This document shows positions 9,496 to 18,791 of a stretch of 51,963 nucleotides of DNA, piece after piece. The notes beneath the pieces are model-generated. The model ran no database searches. It was not told the origin of the DNA and was given only the letters and a program-made list of their open reading frames with translations. Source of the DNA: an uncultured Bacteroides sp. Lineage in GTDB: Bacteria > Bacteroidota > Bacteroidia > Bacteroidales > Bacteroidaceae. The stretch is from contig CASEYC010000008.1 of the NCBI GenBank assembly GCA_949292025.1, forward strand, positions 1 to 51,963, in the 5' to 3' direction. Made by a program: the position numbers and the translations under genes. Position 1 is the first letter of the stretch; every line of letters starts with the position of its first letter.

Positions 9496-11316
9496 ATGAA
9501 AAATACAGTCAAAAAATTATCCGGACGGCTGGCTCTCTTGGCCGGCTTGGGAGTGTGTGGCACGGGATGCGTGGACATGGACTTGTCTCCGTTGGACCAA
9601 GGGTCGTCCGGTGCCGTGTGGTCGGACGCCACCATGGCGGAGCAGACCGTGACCGGCGTCTACAACGTGTTGTATTATGGCTATAACGATGCCTGGCTGG
9701 GCTGGTGGGACACGTGGTCGTACATGATGGACCTGGACGCCAACTGGATTGGCGGCTTCGGCGCCTTGCTGGGCAACAACACCTCCAGCAACGACCGTTG
9801 CAGCACGCGTTGGTGGCAGGTGTACTACGGCGGCATTTTCCGGGCCAACGACGTGATACAGAACATGCCGGGCGTGCCGGGCATGGACGAGGGGTTGAAG
9901 TCGCGCCTGGTGTCGGAAGCCCGCTTTTTGCGCTCGTGGTGGTATTACCGCCTGAACGCCCTCTACGGCAACATCCCTTATTACACCCAGGCACTGAGCA
10001 GCACGGATGACACCAAGGATGCCACCCAATGCACGCAGGACGAGATGTGGGACAACATCATTGCCGACCTCACCCTCTGCATCGAAGACCCCAACCTGCC
10101 GGACAAGTATGCCGCTGGCGATGCCAATTACGGCCACATCACCAAGGGCGCGGCCTATGCCCTGCGCGGATTGATTTATATGTGGAAGGAGGACTGGACG
10201 GCTGCCATCAGCGACTTCCAGGCCGTGAAGGACTGCGGCTACAGCCTTTATACGGGCAGCGGTGCCGACTCCTACAAGCAGCTGTTCAAGCTGGCCAACG
10301 AGCAATGCGGCGAGATGATTTTCTCCATCCAGTGCACGGATGCCGACAACGGTTCCAGCTCGCACCAGAAGAACCACTTCTACGGCAGCCGTTGCCTGCC
10401 GGACGATGGCTCGGGTGTCGGCCTGGGATGGTCCAACTACATCGTCAACCCGCGCTTCGTGGACAGCTATGAGAATGCCGACGGCAGCAAGTTCGACTGG
10501 GACGACATTATCCCCGGTTACAGCAGCATGACGCCGGCCGAGCGTGCCGTCTACTTCTATCGCGACAACCTGACGGAGTCTGAATATACCAATGCGGTAA
10601 ACAACGGCGCCGACATGAGCAAGTATCTGGAGAACGGTAACGAGGCCCGCATCCTGCAGGCGTACGCCAACCGCGACCCGCGTCTGGCCATGTCCGTCGT
10701 GACGCCCTACAGCACGTATTCCGGCGGTATCAGCGGTTCGCCCATCGACTATACGTACCGCTATCCGTATCGCACGCTGAATGCGCCGACGTATGACTAT
10801 GCCACGGACATCACCGCCATGGCCTATTATACGAACCGCAAGTTCGTGGGGGAAGGCATGGAAATCATCGTGAACTACTCTCCGGTGGACTTGCCGCTCA
10901 TCCGTTACGGACAGGTATTGTTGTGGTGGGCCGAGGCGCTGAACGAGTCGGGCGACCTGCAAGGCGCCATCGAGAAGGTGAACGAAGTCCGCAACCGTGC
11001 CGGTGCCCAGCCGCTGAACAGCAACGAGCCGACCACCGTCACTGGAAAAGACGACATGCGCCAGCGCATCATGAACGAATGCCATTGGGAGTTGGTGGCC
11101 GAGGACGTGGTCTTCTTCGATGAACTCCGCTGGAAGACGTGGAAGGACCTGAAGTTTGCCACGACGGACGACAACGGCGCGGTGAACGGCATGAGCCAGT
11201 GGTGGGGCAAGGTGACTTACTCCTACAAGTGGGGCGGCGACAACTACTGGCTGCTGCCCATCCCCATCAATGCCGTGCAGATTGACCACCTGAAGCAGAA
11301 CGAAGGGTATAACTAA
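9496..11316 (+). CDS. SusD/RagB-like glycan-binding lipoprotein (PUL A)
   Basis: 606-residue surface lipoprotein with lipobox cysteine Cys25 (GTGC). SusD architecture: N-terminal helical TPR-like scaffold (for example RFLRSWWYYRLNALYGNIPY near 135-155) and a C-terminal RagB/SusD region with LPLIRYGQVLLWWAEAL near 465 and LLPIPINAVQ near 590, both highly characteristic. It forms the extracellular lid on the SusC encoded immediately upstream and captures oligosaccharides. Many Trp/Tyr residues are available for sugar stacking. The sequence gives no direct ligand information. Confidence 0.95.
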   Translation: MKNTVKKLSGRLALLAGLGVCGTGCVDMDLSPLDQGSSGAVWSDATMAEQTVTGVYNVLYYGYNDAWLGWWDTWSYMMDLDANWIGGFGALLGNNTSSNDRCSTRWWQVYYGGIFRANDVIQNMPGVPGMDEGLKSRLVSEARFLRSWWYYRLNALYGNIPYYTQALSSTDDTKDATQCTQDEMWDNIIADLTLCIEDPNLPDKYAAGDANYGHITKGAAYALRGLIYMWKEDWTAAISDFQAVKDCGYSLYTGSGADSYKQLFKLANEQCGEMIFSIQCTDADNGSSSHQKNHFYGSRCLPDDGSGVGLGWSNYIVNPRFVDSYENADGSKFDWDDIIPGYSSMTPAERAVYFYRDNLTESEYTNAVNNGADMSKYLENGNEARILQAYANRDPRLAMSVVTPYSTYSGGISGSPIDYTYRYPYRTLNAPTYDYATDITAMAYYTNRKFVGEGMEIIVNYSPVDLPLIRYGQVLLWWAEALNESGDLQGAIEKVNEVRNRAGAQPLNSNEPTTVTGKDDMRQRIMNECHWELVAEDVVFFDELRWKTWKDLKFATTDDNGAVNGMSQWWGKVTYSYKWGGDNYWLLPIPINAVQIDHLKQNEGYN

Positions 11317-11336
11317 ATGCCGCACGCGACGCATCC

Positions 11337-11418
11337 GGCTCCTGGCGTAAGCAGGGAATCATGTACGATGATTGTAGGAATCATGTACGATGATGATTCC
11401 CTGCCTGCCGGAGGAGCT
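11337..11418. repeat. Hairpin with internal direct repeats between susD and GH43
   Basis: A perfect 12-bp inverted repeat (GCAGGGAATCAT at 11351-11362, ATGATTCCCTGC at 11393-11404) has imperfect extensions out to about 11337 and 11418. Inside it are two direct copies of GGAATCATGTACGATGAT (11355-11372 and 11377-11394, 22-bp period). It sits after the susD stop and could reduce or stabilise transcript passing into the enzyme genes. It is not followed by a T-run, so it is not a classical intrinsic terminator. Confidence 0.6.
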
Positions 11419-11477
11419 GGATGCGGAGGAGGCAATCCCCGAAGGTTTAACCCGTTTCAAAGACCAAGCTTTATTGT

Positions 11478-12521
11478 ATGAGACAGATTTTATTCCATTA
11501 CGCTTTTCCTGCCCTATGCCTCTTGTGCGCAGCTTGCACGTCAGCCAAGGGGTCCAAAGACGTATCCGGCCAAGGTGGCACGGAAGCCGTAGCCGCGCAG
11601 TATGCCAACCCGGTCCTCCGGGTTTCCGTTCCCGACCCCACGGCCATCCGCACGGCCGACGGTGCCTACTACCTGTACGGCACGGAGGATATCCGCAACC
11701 TGCCCATCTTCCGCTCGGACGACCTGGTGCATTGGACTCAGGTGGGCACGGCCTTCACCGATGAAACCCGCCCGAAGAAAGTGGAGGGCACCAGTCTCTG
11801 GGCACCCGAAATCCGCTACATCAAGGGCAAGTACGTGTTGTTCTACTCGCTGGCCATCTGGGGACAAGAGTGGGTGAGCACCATTGGCTATGCCGTGGCC
11901 GACAAGCCCGAAGGCCCCTTCACCGAGAAAGGCATTGTCTTCAGCAGTCGCGATGTCAATGTGCAGAATTCCATCGACGAGTTCTTCTACGAAGAGGATG
12001 GCAAGTACTACATGCTGTGGGGCAGCTTCCGGGGCATCTACCTGATGGAGCTGGACGTGACGGACGATTGGGTCATCACGCCCAAGAAGGAGACCCTGCA
12101 GCAAGTGGCAGGCACAGCCTTCGAAGCCGTGAACCTCTGGAAACGCGACGGCTATTACTACCTGTTCGCTTCCATCGGCTCGTGTTGCGAAGGAGCCAAC
12201 AGCACCTATACCACCGTGGTGGGACGTTCGGAGAATCTGGCCGGCCCCTACGTGGACAAGACGGGCAAGCAGATGCTGGACAATGGCTACACCACCGTCA
12301 TCTCCCGCAGTCCGGCTTTTGTGGGGACGGGGCATAACTCCATTCTCCTCGAAGACGATGCTCAGGACACGTGGATGCTGTATCATGGCTACCAAGTGAA
12401 CAAGGAAGACGATGGGCGTCAGGTCTTGCTGGACAAGGTGCTGTGGGACGAAGACGGGTGGCCCTACGTGGCGGGCGGGCAACCTTCGCTCAAGGCTGAT
12501 GTGCCGGCCATTCGTCAGTGA
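11478..12521 (+). CDS. GH43-type glycosidase lipoprotein 1 (PUL A)
   Basis: 347-residue lipoprotein (lipobox LCAAC, Cys20) with a five-bladed GH43/GH32-clan propeller starting at ANPVLRVSVPDPT. The expected catalytic triad is visible: base Asp53 in VPDPT, pKa modulator Asp167 in NSIDEFF, and acid Glu216 in AFEAVNLWK. GH43 enzymes act mostly on alpha-L-arabinofuranosides, arabinan or beta-xylosides, with some on galactosides. The subfamily cannot be fixed from motifs alone. It is a single catalytic domain with no carbohydrate-binding module. It lies between susD and a second GH43 protein, separated from it by a hairpin-bearing gap. Confidence 0.85.
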   Translation: MRQILFHYAFPALCLLCAACTSAKGSKDVSGQGGTEAVAAQYANPVLRVSVPDPTAIRTADGAYYLYGTEDIRNLPIFRSDDLVHWTQVGTAFTDETRPKKVEGTSLWAPEIRYIKGKYVLFYSLAIWGQEWVSTIGYAVADKPEGPFTEKGIVFSSRDVNVQNSIDEFFYEEDGKYYMLWGSFRGIYLMELDVTDDWVITPKKETLQQVAGTAFEAVNLWKRDGYYYLFASIGSCCEGANSTYTTVVGRSENLAGPYVDKTGKQMLDNGYTTVISRSPAFVGTGHNSILLEDDAQDTWMLYHGYQVNKEDDGRQVLLDKVLWDEDGWPYVAGGQPSLKADVPAIRQ

Positions 12522-12558
12522 TAGGGAGACACAGTGATGTAAAGTTTCAGGATAGCAT

Positions 12559-12606
12559 GAAGAGATGTCATGACTGCAAGCACAAGTATGGATATGGCAT
12601 CTCTTC
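12559..12606 (+). terminator. Possible hairpin terminator/attenuator between the two GH43 genes
   Basis: Inverted repeat GAAGAGATG (12559-12567) / CATCTCTTC (12598-12606), followed by a T-rich tract (TTTGTTTTCC). The 30-nt loop is long for an intrinsic terminator, so partial attenuation is as likely. The whole gap is 121 bp. Confidence 0.35.
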
Positions 12607-12642
12607 TTTGTTTTCCAATAAGTAATGATAAATTAGTAACTT

Positions 12643-13668
12643 ATGAATTTAAGATATGTATGTATGGCAGCCCTCTTGTTTTCTTTTACTTCATGCGGGG
12701 CTTCCGATGGAAATGAACCCTTGCCGGGAGGTGGCGGAGATACCCCCGAGACCAAAAAGCAAAACATCTATTATGCCGATCCCACCATCTTCTTGGACAA
12801 TGGGACGTACTACATGTCTGGCACCTCGCAAGTGGGCAGCCAGTCTTCGCAAGGCTTTACCGTCTTGATGTCCGACGATCTCCAGGAGTGGACATCGGGC
12901 ACGGCAGAGACCTATCGTTATATCCTGAATCCTGCCGAGGGAACCACATGGGGCACGGCTGGTTTCTGGGCACCCCAATGGTTCAAGGAGAACGGCACGT
13001 ACTACTTCCTCTACACGGCCAATGAGAAGGTGGCCATGGCACAAGGCAACGCCGTGACGGGACTATTCACGCAGGATGAGGCCAAGCCCATCGATGCGTC
13101 GGCGGGCAACATTGACCCCTATCTCTTCAAAGACGAGGACGGGAAATACTACCTCTACCACGTCCGTTTCGGGGGAGGCAACTTCATCTGGGTGGCTGAG
13201 TTCGACCTGGAAACGGGAACTATCGATCCGGCCACGCTGAAGCAGTGCCTGCAACTGACCGAACCTTGGGAACGCATGTACAACTATGATACCAGCTGGA
13301 TTATGGAAGGCCCCACGGTGGTGAAGTGGGAGGGTGTATACTACCTGTTCTATTCCGCCAACCACTACAAGGACCCGGACTATGCCGTGGGCTATGCCAC
13401 AGCATCTTCGCCCATGGGGCCGTGGACCAAATACGCCGGCAATCCCATTATCCGCCGAGACATCGTGGGCGAGAAAGGCTCCGGCCATGGCGATGTCTTC
13501 CAAGGCAAGGATGGGCAGTTCTATTACATCTACCACGTGTGGAGCGGGGATAACCCGGACGCACGCCAGGCACGCATCGTCCCGTTGGTTCGCGAGATGG
13601 GAGAGGATGGCATTTACAAGATTTCGGTGGATGCCGAGCATGTTATCACGCCGTATATGGTCTATTAA
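12643..13668 (+). CDS. GH43-type glycosidase lipoprotein 2 (PUL A)
   Basis: 341 residues, lipobox FTSC with Cys18, then a Gly/Pro-rich linker (about 25-36) that lifts the domain off the membrane. The propeller shows Asp46 (YADPT), Asp158 (GNIDPY) and acid Glu222 (MEGPTVVK), the full GH43 triad in clearer form than in the preceding gene. The EGP motif and 'VYYLFYSAN' are typical of beta-xylosidase/alpha-L-arabinofuranosidase-type GH43. It is only distantly similar to its neighbour, so the pair probably cuts two different linkages. It is separated by 12 bp from the sulfatase gene and so probably in one transcript with it. Confidence 0.87.
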   Translation: MNLRYVCMAALLFSFTSCGASDGNEPLPGGGGDTPETKKQNIYYADPTIFLDNGTYYMSGTSQVGSQSSQGFTVLMSDDLQEWTSGTAETYRYILNPAEGTTWGTAGFWAPQWFKENGTYYFLYTANEKVAMAQGNAVTGLFTQDEAKPIDASAGNIDPYLFKDEDGKYYLYHVRFGGGNFIWVAEFDLETGTIDPATLKQCLQLTEPWERMYNYDTSWIMEGPTVVKWEGVYYLFYSANHYKDPDYAVGYATASSPMGPWTKYAGNPIIRRDIVGEKGSGHGDVFQGKDGQFYYIYHVWSGDNPDARQARIVPLVREMGEDGIYKISVDAEHVITPYMVY

Positions 13669-13680
13669 GGTTGATAAGCT

Positions 13681-15351
13681 ATGAGAATACCACTGTTAGG
13701 TAACTTGGCCGCCTTGGGGACGTTGGCTGGTCTGGCCACGCAAGCATGGGCACAGCAGGACGCACGCCCCAACATCATTGTCATCCTGGCCGATGATTTG
13801 GGCTACTCCGACCTGGGATGCTATGGGGGCGAGATACAGACCCCCAATCTGGACCGGCTGGCTCACGATGGACTGCGGTTCAACAGTTTCTACAATGCCG
13901 GGCGCAGTTGTCCCACGCGGGCGTCTTTGTTGACCGGCTTGTACCCGCACCAGGCAGGAATCGGACGCATGACGTTCAACGACAGCTTGCCGGGCTACCG
14001 GGGACAGCTGACCGATAATGGCGTGACCCTTGCCGAGGTGATGAAAGAAGCCGGCTACCAGACCGGCATGGTGGGCAAATGGCATGTGGCCGAAACTCCT
14101 CTGCGCCATGACCAGCGTCAATGGTTGGCTCATCAGGTGTATCACGAGGAGTTTGCCGACAAGGCGTGCTATCCGGTGAACCGGGGATTCGATGACTTCT
14201 ACGGCATCATCTATGGAGTGGCCGATTACTTCGATCCCTTCAGCTTGGTGGATGGAGAGACACCGGTCAGGAATGTGCCCAAGGATTATTATATCACTTG
14301 TGCCCTGTCGGACAGTGCCGTGTCTTATGTCAACCGTTATGCCCGTCAGGACAAACCTTTCTTCTTGTACTTGGCTTATACGGCTCCCCACTGGCCTCTG
14401 CATGCCCTGCCCTGGGACATCGAAAAGTATAAGGATACCTACAAAGACGGATGGGACGCTATACGCGAACGACGCTATGAGCGGATGAAGCAATTGGGCT
14501 TGTTCCCGGGGGCTGACCACTATTTGAGCCCGCGCCAGCATCCCGACCGTTGGGCCGATAATCCCACGAAGGAATGGGATGCCCGCGCCATGGCTGTGCA
14601 TGCCGCCATGGTGGACCGCATGGACCAAGGCATCGGGCAACTGTTGGATGCCTTGCAGGAGAATGGCGAACTGGACAACACGCTGATTCTGTTCCTTTCT
14701 GACAACGGATGCAGCAATGAGATTTGTCAGAATTACAGCGAAGGAGAGAACGACCGTCCGGACATGACCCGGCTGGGCGAGAAAATCGTTTATCCGCGAC
14801 AGAAGGAAGTGTTGCCGGGCAGCGAACAGACCTATGCTTCTATTGGTCCCATCTGGGCCAATGTGGCCAATACGCCTTTCCGCTTCTGGAAAGCCAAGTC
14901 TTACGAAGGAGGCATCAATACCCCTTGCATCGCTTTCTGGCCTGCGGGGATGAAGGCACCAAAAGGTTCGGTCACCTCCCAGCGGGCACATGTGATAGAC
15001 ATCATGGCTACTTGTGTCGAACTGGGACAGGCTGCTTATCCAGCCACCTATGACGGGAAGCAGATACGTCCCATGGAAGGACGAAGCTTGGTTCCGGTAT
15101 TTCAAGGGAAAATGCGCGATGCACATGAATACTTGGGCTTTGAGCATTTCAACGAGAAGGCACTCATCAGCAAGGACGGCTGGAAAATCGTGCAGCCGGG
15201 CAAAAACGCCAAGTGGGAGCTTTATAACCTGAACGAAGACCCTACGGAGCTGCACGATGTGGCCACACGCTATCCCGAGAAGTTGGAACAAATGGCGAAG
15301 GCATACGGACAGTGGGCGGAAAGATGCCTGGTGGTGCCTGCTCCGGACTGA
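13681..15351 (+). CDS. Family S1 sulfatase, serine-type (PUL A)
   Basis: 556-residue periplasmic sulfatase with a signal peptide (about 1-24, ...TQAWA-Q). Metal-binding Asp38-Asp39 lies in ILADDLGYSD. The maturation signature is S76-C-P-T-R80 followed by ASLLTG. Aligned with the C/S-x-P-S/T-R rule, the residue converted to formylglycine is Ser76, with Cys77 in the x position, so it would need the anaerobic radical-SAM maturase (anSME). Later conserved elements include GKWH (near 137), HWP (near 237) and SDNG (near 340). It removes sulfate esters from glycans, here presumably from the PUL A substrate. Sub-family and sulfate position are not deducible from what I can see. Confidence 0.92.
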   Translation: MRIPLLGNLAALGTLAGLATQAWAQQDARPNIIVILADDLGYSDLGCYGGEIQTPNLDRLAHDGLRFNSFYNAGRSCPTRASLLTGLYPHQAGIGRMTFNDSLPGYRGQLTDNGVTLAEVMKEAGYQTGMVGKWHVAETPLRHDQRQWLAHQVYHEEFADKACYPVNRGFDDFYGIIYGVADYFDPFSLVDGETPVRNVPKDYYITCALSDSAVSYVNRYARQDKPFFLYLAYTAPHWPLHALPWDIEKYKDTYKDGWDAIRERRYERMKQLGLFPGADHYLSPRQHPDRWADNPTKEWDARAMAVHAAMVDRMDQGIGQLLDALQENGELDNTLILFLSDNGCSNEICQNYSEGENDRPDMTRLGEKIVYPRQKEVLPGSEQTYASIGPIWANVANTPFRFWKAKSYEGGINTPCIAFWPAGMKAPKGSVTSQRAHVIDIMATCVELGQAAYPATYDGKQIRPMEGRSLVPVFQGKMRDAHEYLGFEHFNEKALISKDGWKIVQPGKNAKWELYNLNEDPTELHDVATRYPEKLEQMAKAYGQWAERCLVVPAPD

Positions 15352-15410
15352 AGATACCGGTTTATGGAAGAACTTAATTACTCACACAAACTCAAAACCT
15401 AATGATAACA

Positions 15411-17441
15411 ATGAAAGTAAACAGATTGATTCTAAGTGTTTGGCTGCTCTGTGGCTGTGTAGGCATGGCCAAGGCGGCTGCAGGGGAAGGAATGGAGGAG
15501 GTTTCCGCCACAATATCCCTGAAAGTGCCGGGCAATGAGGCCCGGGATTATCCGTTGACGTTCCGCCAATGGCAGGCAGGACAGGGCATTGGCGTGGCAA
15601 ATACCGACTTGCCCGTCATCGTCAGCCGCAAGGTGATTGACACCGCGCAAGGCCAGCGGGTCACGGTCATGCTGACCGCCGAAGAGGATATCTACTTCAA
15701 CTATGGCGAACAGCTGAAGACCGGCTTCCGGCATGAGGATTGCCAGTTCTATATGCCCGGCTTCTGGTATCGCCGCAACCTGCGCTCGCCCCAAGAGGCA
15801 CCTTCGTTCCACACCTCGGACAGCTGGCTGGTGCGCGACGACCGTCTGAGCACGCCCCTGACTGCCGCCTTTGACGAGCGCAGCGGGCAGGTGATGTCGG
15901 TGATGCGCGTGGACGATTTCGGGCATGACGCACTCACGACGCACGAGGCAGACGAAGTCATCGTGTCCGGCCGGACTTCCATCGGCTACACAGGCTTCCA
16001 GAACAAGGACGGCGAGACGCTCTTGGCTTACGGCTTCCCTTACCGCGAAGAGCCCAAGACCTACATCCGCAAACTGACCTTGGCTCCCGCCGTGAAGGCT
16101 TTCCAGCACTTGCGCAAGGGCGAGAGCATCACGCTGTGCTGGGAATTGTCGCAGAAGAAGGTGGCAGACTTCTCGGAGTGCGTGCAACGCCTTTGGGAGT
16201 ATAGTTACGACACCTATCGCCCACAGCCCGTCGAGACTTCCTATACGCCGGAGTATATGAAGGAGGTGATGAGCAACTATTTCCTTCATTCCTATGTGGA
16301 GACCCCTGTGCTGAGCTACTATGCCAGCCCGGAGATGCGTGTGGACGATTGTGCCAGTCCCGCCAGAGCCGAGGTGGGCTTTGTGGGCCGCACGCTCCTC
16401 AACGCCTTCAATGCCTTGGAATATGGCGAGCAGCAACAGCGCGCCGATTTGGCCGACCAAGCCCACAAGGTGTTCGATTCCTACCTGGCCAACGGCTTCT
16501 CTGAAGCCGGCTTCCTCAACGAGGTGGTGGACACGCGGGACGGGAAGGCTGAACCTGTGCATAGCATTCGTCGCCAGTCCGAGGGCGTATATGCCGTGCT
16601 CTACTACCTGGATTACGAGAAGCGCCAAGGCCGCAAGCACCCCGGATGGGAAAAGCGCATCAAGGCCATGCTGGACATGTTCCTGCAGCTGCAGCAGGCC
16701 GACGGCAGCTTCCCGCGTAAATTCAAGGACGACTTCAGCCTCGTGGATGCCACCGGCGGCAGCACGCCTTCGGCCACCCTTCCCTTGGTGATGGGCTACA
16801 AGTATTTCAAGGACAAGCGCTACCTGGAGAGCGCCCGCCGCACGGTGGACTACCTGGAGGAGGAAATCATCTCGAAGGCAGACTATTTCTCGTCCACGCT
16901 CGATGCCAACTGCGAGGACAAGGAAGCGTCACTCTATGCCGCCACGGCTGTCTACTACCTGGGATTGGTGTCCAAGGGTGAGGAACGTAGCCGTTGCATC
17001 GACTTGGCACGCCGCGCCGCTTACTTCGCCCTGTCGTGGTACTACACCTGGGATGTGCCTTTTGCTGAGGGACAGATGTTGGGCGACCTGGGCCTGAAGA
17101 CGCGCGGCTGGGGCAACGTGTCGGTGGAGAACAACCACATCGACGTCTTCATCTTCGACTTTGCCGATGTGCTCCATTGGCTGGCCCGCGAGTGTGGCGA
17201 ACAGCGTTTCGCCGACTTTGCCGAGGTCATCTCTACTTCCATGCGCCAGCTGCTCCCCCGTGAAGGCTTCCTTTGTGGGGTAGGCAGGGCGGGCTATTAT
17301 CCCGAGGTCTTGCAGCACACGCACTGGGACTACGGCCGCAACGGCAAGGGCTATTACAACGACATCTTTGCCCCGGGCTGGACGGTGGCCTCGCTATGGG
17401 AACTTTTCTCACCGGGACGGGCAGAGCGTTTCTTGAAGTAG
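15411..17441 (+). CDS. Unclassified secreted alpha/alpha-barrel (six-hairpin-type) enzyme of PUL A
   Basis: 676 residues from the ATG at 15411 (an alternative ATG at 15402 adds three residues). A signal peptide of about 22 residues is followed by a beta-rich N-terminal half (about 35-270) and a helical repeat half (about 290-670) with regularly spaced helices such as YAVLYYLDYEKRQG and SLYAATAVYYLGL. This layout matches glycosidases or lyases of the (alpha/alpha)6 toroid type. Candidate catalytic regions are acidic or His-rich loops: VDTRDGKAEPVH (near 385), NNHIDVFIFDF (near 575) and HTHWDYGRNGKGYYND (near 638). I do not recognise an established GH or PL family. Its position between a sulfatase and an aldose epimerase argues for a glycan-active enzyme. 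Confidence 0.6.
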   Translation: MKVNRLILSVWLLCGCVGMAKAAAGEGMEEVSATISLKVPGNEARDYPLTFRQWQAGQGIGVANTDLPVIVSRKVIDTAQGQRVTVMLTAEEDIYFNYGEQLKTGFRHEDCQFYMPGFWYRRNLRSPQEAPSFHTSDSWLVRDDRLSTPLTAAFDERSGQVMSVMRVDDFGHDALTTHEADEVIVSGRTSIGYTGFQNKDGETLLAYGFPYREEPKTYIRKLTLAPAVKAFQHLRKGESITLCWELSQKKVADFSECVQRLWEYSYDTYRPQPVETSYTPEYMKEVMSNYFLHSYVETPVLSYYASPEMRVDDCASPARAEVGFVGRTLLNAFNALEYGEQQQRADLADQAHKVFDSYLANGFSEAGFLNEVVDTRDGKAEPVHSIRRQSEGVYAVLYYLDYEKRQGRKHPGWEKRIKAMLDMFLQLQQADGSFPRKFKDDFSLVDATGGSTPSATLPLVMGYKYFKDKRYLESARRTVDYLEEEIISKADYFSSTLDANCEDKEASLYAATAVYYLGLVSKGEERSRCIDLARRAAYFALSWYYTWDVPFAEGQMLGDLGLKTRGWGNVSVENNHIDVFIFDFADVLHWLARECGEQRFADFAEVISTSMRQLLPREGFLCGVGRAGYYPEVLQHTHWDYGRNGKGYYNDIFAPGWTVASLWELFSPGRAERFLK

Positions 17442-17444
17442 GAG

Positions 17445-17592
17445 AAATAGGTATTTAGTTTTGGCGCGGATTACGCGGATGGACGCGGATTTATTATTTG
17501 TATAATCAATGGAATCCAGCGTTTTATAATAAAATTTATCCGTGAAATCCGCGTAATCCGCGCCTAAAATCAACCTGATAAATTATCATTTA
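17445..17592. repeat. Dispersed repeat, copy 1 (GCGGATTACGCGGAT family) with an 18-bp stem
   Basis: The whole gap between the alpha/alpha-barrel gene and the aldose epimerase gene is a repeat also found at 45858-46045. Arms GGCGCGGATTACGCGGAT (17463-17480) and its exact reverse complement (17547-17564) can form an 18-bp stem. Both copies share the flanks ATTTAGTTT on the left and GATAAATKATCATTTA on the right, ending at or next to an ATG. It resembles the dispersed intergenic repeats common in Bacteroides genomes. Confidence 0.85.
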
Positions 17593-17604
17593 ATGCCGAT
17601 ATGT

Positions 17605-18753
17605 ATGAATAAAATCTTAACTAGTTTGACAGCCGCCGCACTATTGCTCTTGGCGGCTTGTGCCGGATCATCGGACGAAATGACGGCTTCCGGACTCAAT
17701 CCTGCCGACTTCCGCACAGAAGTGGATGGCAAGCAGACCAATCTCTATACCCTGACGAACAGCCAAGGCATGGAGGTGTGCATCACGAACTATGGCGGGC
17801 GCATCGTCTCGCTGATGGTGCCCGACCGTGAAGGCACGATGCGCGACGTGGTATTGGGCTTCGACTCCATCGGCGGCTACCTGAAACATCCCACCGACTT
17901 CGGCGCCACCATCGGCCGTTATGCCAACCGCATCGGCCACGGGCATCTGACCATTGACGGGGTGGACTACCAACTGCCTACGAATAACTACGGCCATACC
18001 CTGCACGGTGGCCCCAAGGGCTTCCAGTATTGTGTGTTCGATGCCCAGCAGTTGGACAGCCATACGCTGCGCCTGAGCTACTTGTCCAAAGACGGTGAAG
18101 AGGGTTTCCCGGGCAACCTGACCTGTATGGTCACCTTCACGCTGACTGAAGACAATGCCCTGGACATCTGTTATTCCGCCGAGACGGACAAACCCACGGT
18201 AGTCAATATGACCAACCATTCCTATTTCAACCTGGATGGCGACCCTTCGCGGGACAACTCGGATTATTTGCTGACCATCGATGCCGACAATTACACGCCC
18301 GTGGATAGCACCTTCATGACTACCGGTGAAATCCTGCCCGTAGAAGGCACGCCGATGGACTTCCGCAAGCCGACACCCATAGGAGCCCGCATCAACGCGG
18401 ACTTCCCGCAACTGAAGAACGGCTTGGGGTATGACCACAACTGGGTGCTCAATACCAAAGGCGACGAGTCGCGTCCTTGCGCCACGTTGCTGTCGCCCCG
18501 CACGGGCATCAAGCTGCAGGTCCACACCAATGAGCCGGGCATCCAAGTCTATGCAGGCAACTTCCTGGACGGTACGCTGAAAGGCAAGAAAGGCATCGTT
18601 TACGGCCATCGGGCGTCTGTCTGCTTGGAGACGCAGAAGTACCCCGATACGCCCAACAAGCCTGAGTGGCCTTCCACCCTTCTGCGCCCGGGCGAAAAAT
18701 ATGAGAGCCATTGCGTCTTCAAGTTTTCGGTAGAGCAGCAGGTAAACCCGTAA
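17605..18753 (+). CDS. Aldose 1-epimerase (mutarotase), lipoprotein
   Basis: 382 residues from the ATG at 17605, chosen over 17593 because it leaves a clean lipoprotein signal (LAAC, Cys19). GalM-fold beta-sandwich: ANRIGHG near 110, HTLHGGPKGF near 132, TNHSYFNL with the predicted acid His205, and NEPGIQVYAGN with the predicted base Glu310. It interconverts alpha and beta anomers of galactose, glucose or related sugars released by the PUL enzymes, here in the periplasm. Length and motifs are those of a complete enzyme. It is the last gene of PUL A and is followed by strong hairpins. Confidence 0.93.
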   Translation: MNKILTSLTAAALLLLAACAGSSDEMTASGLNPADFRTEVDGKQTNLYTLTNSQGMEVCITNYGGRIVSLMVPDREGTMRDVVLGFDSIGGYLKHPTDFGATIGRYANRIGHGHLTIDGVDYQLPTNNYGHTLHGGPKGFQYCVFDAQQLDSHTLRLSYLSKDGEEGFPGNLTCMVTFTLTEDNALDICYSAETDKPTVVNMTNHSYFNLDGDPSRDNSDYLLTIDADNYTPVDSTFMTTGEILPVEGTPMDFRKPTPIGARINADFPQLKNGLGYDHNWVLNTKGDESRPCATLLSPRTGIKLQVHTNEPGIQVYAGNFLDGTLKGKKGIVYGHRASVCLETQKYPDTPNKPEWPSTLLRPGEKYESHCVFKFSVEQQVNP

Positions 18754-18791
18754 ATTTATTTATACCCTATAGGACAGTATGCCGACGTTGT

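Noticed and set aside
6620-9496. 958-codon minus-strand open frame opposite susC of PUL A
   Set aside because: Antisense shadow of a GC-rich susC gene; no domain, signal peptide or promoter supports it.
9517-11334. 605-codon minus-strand open frame opposite susD of PUL A
   Set aside because: Shadow of susD codon bias; repetitive Val/His/Arg composition and no homology I can recognise.
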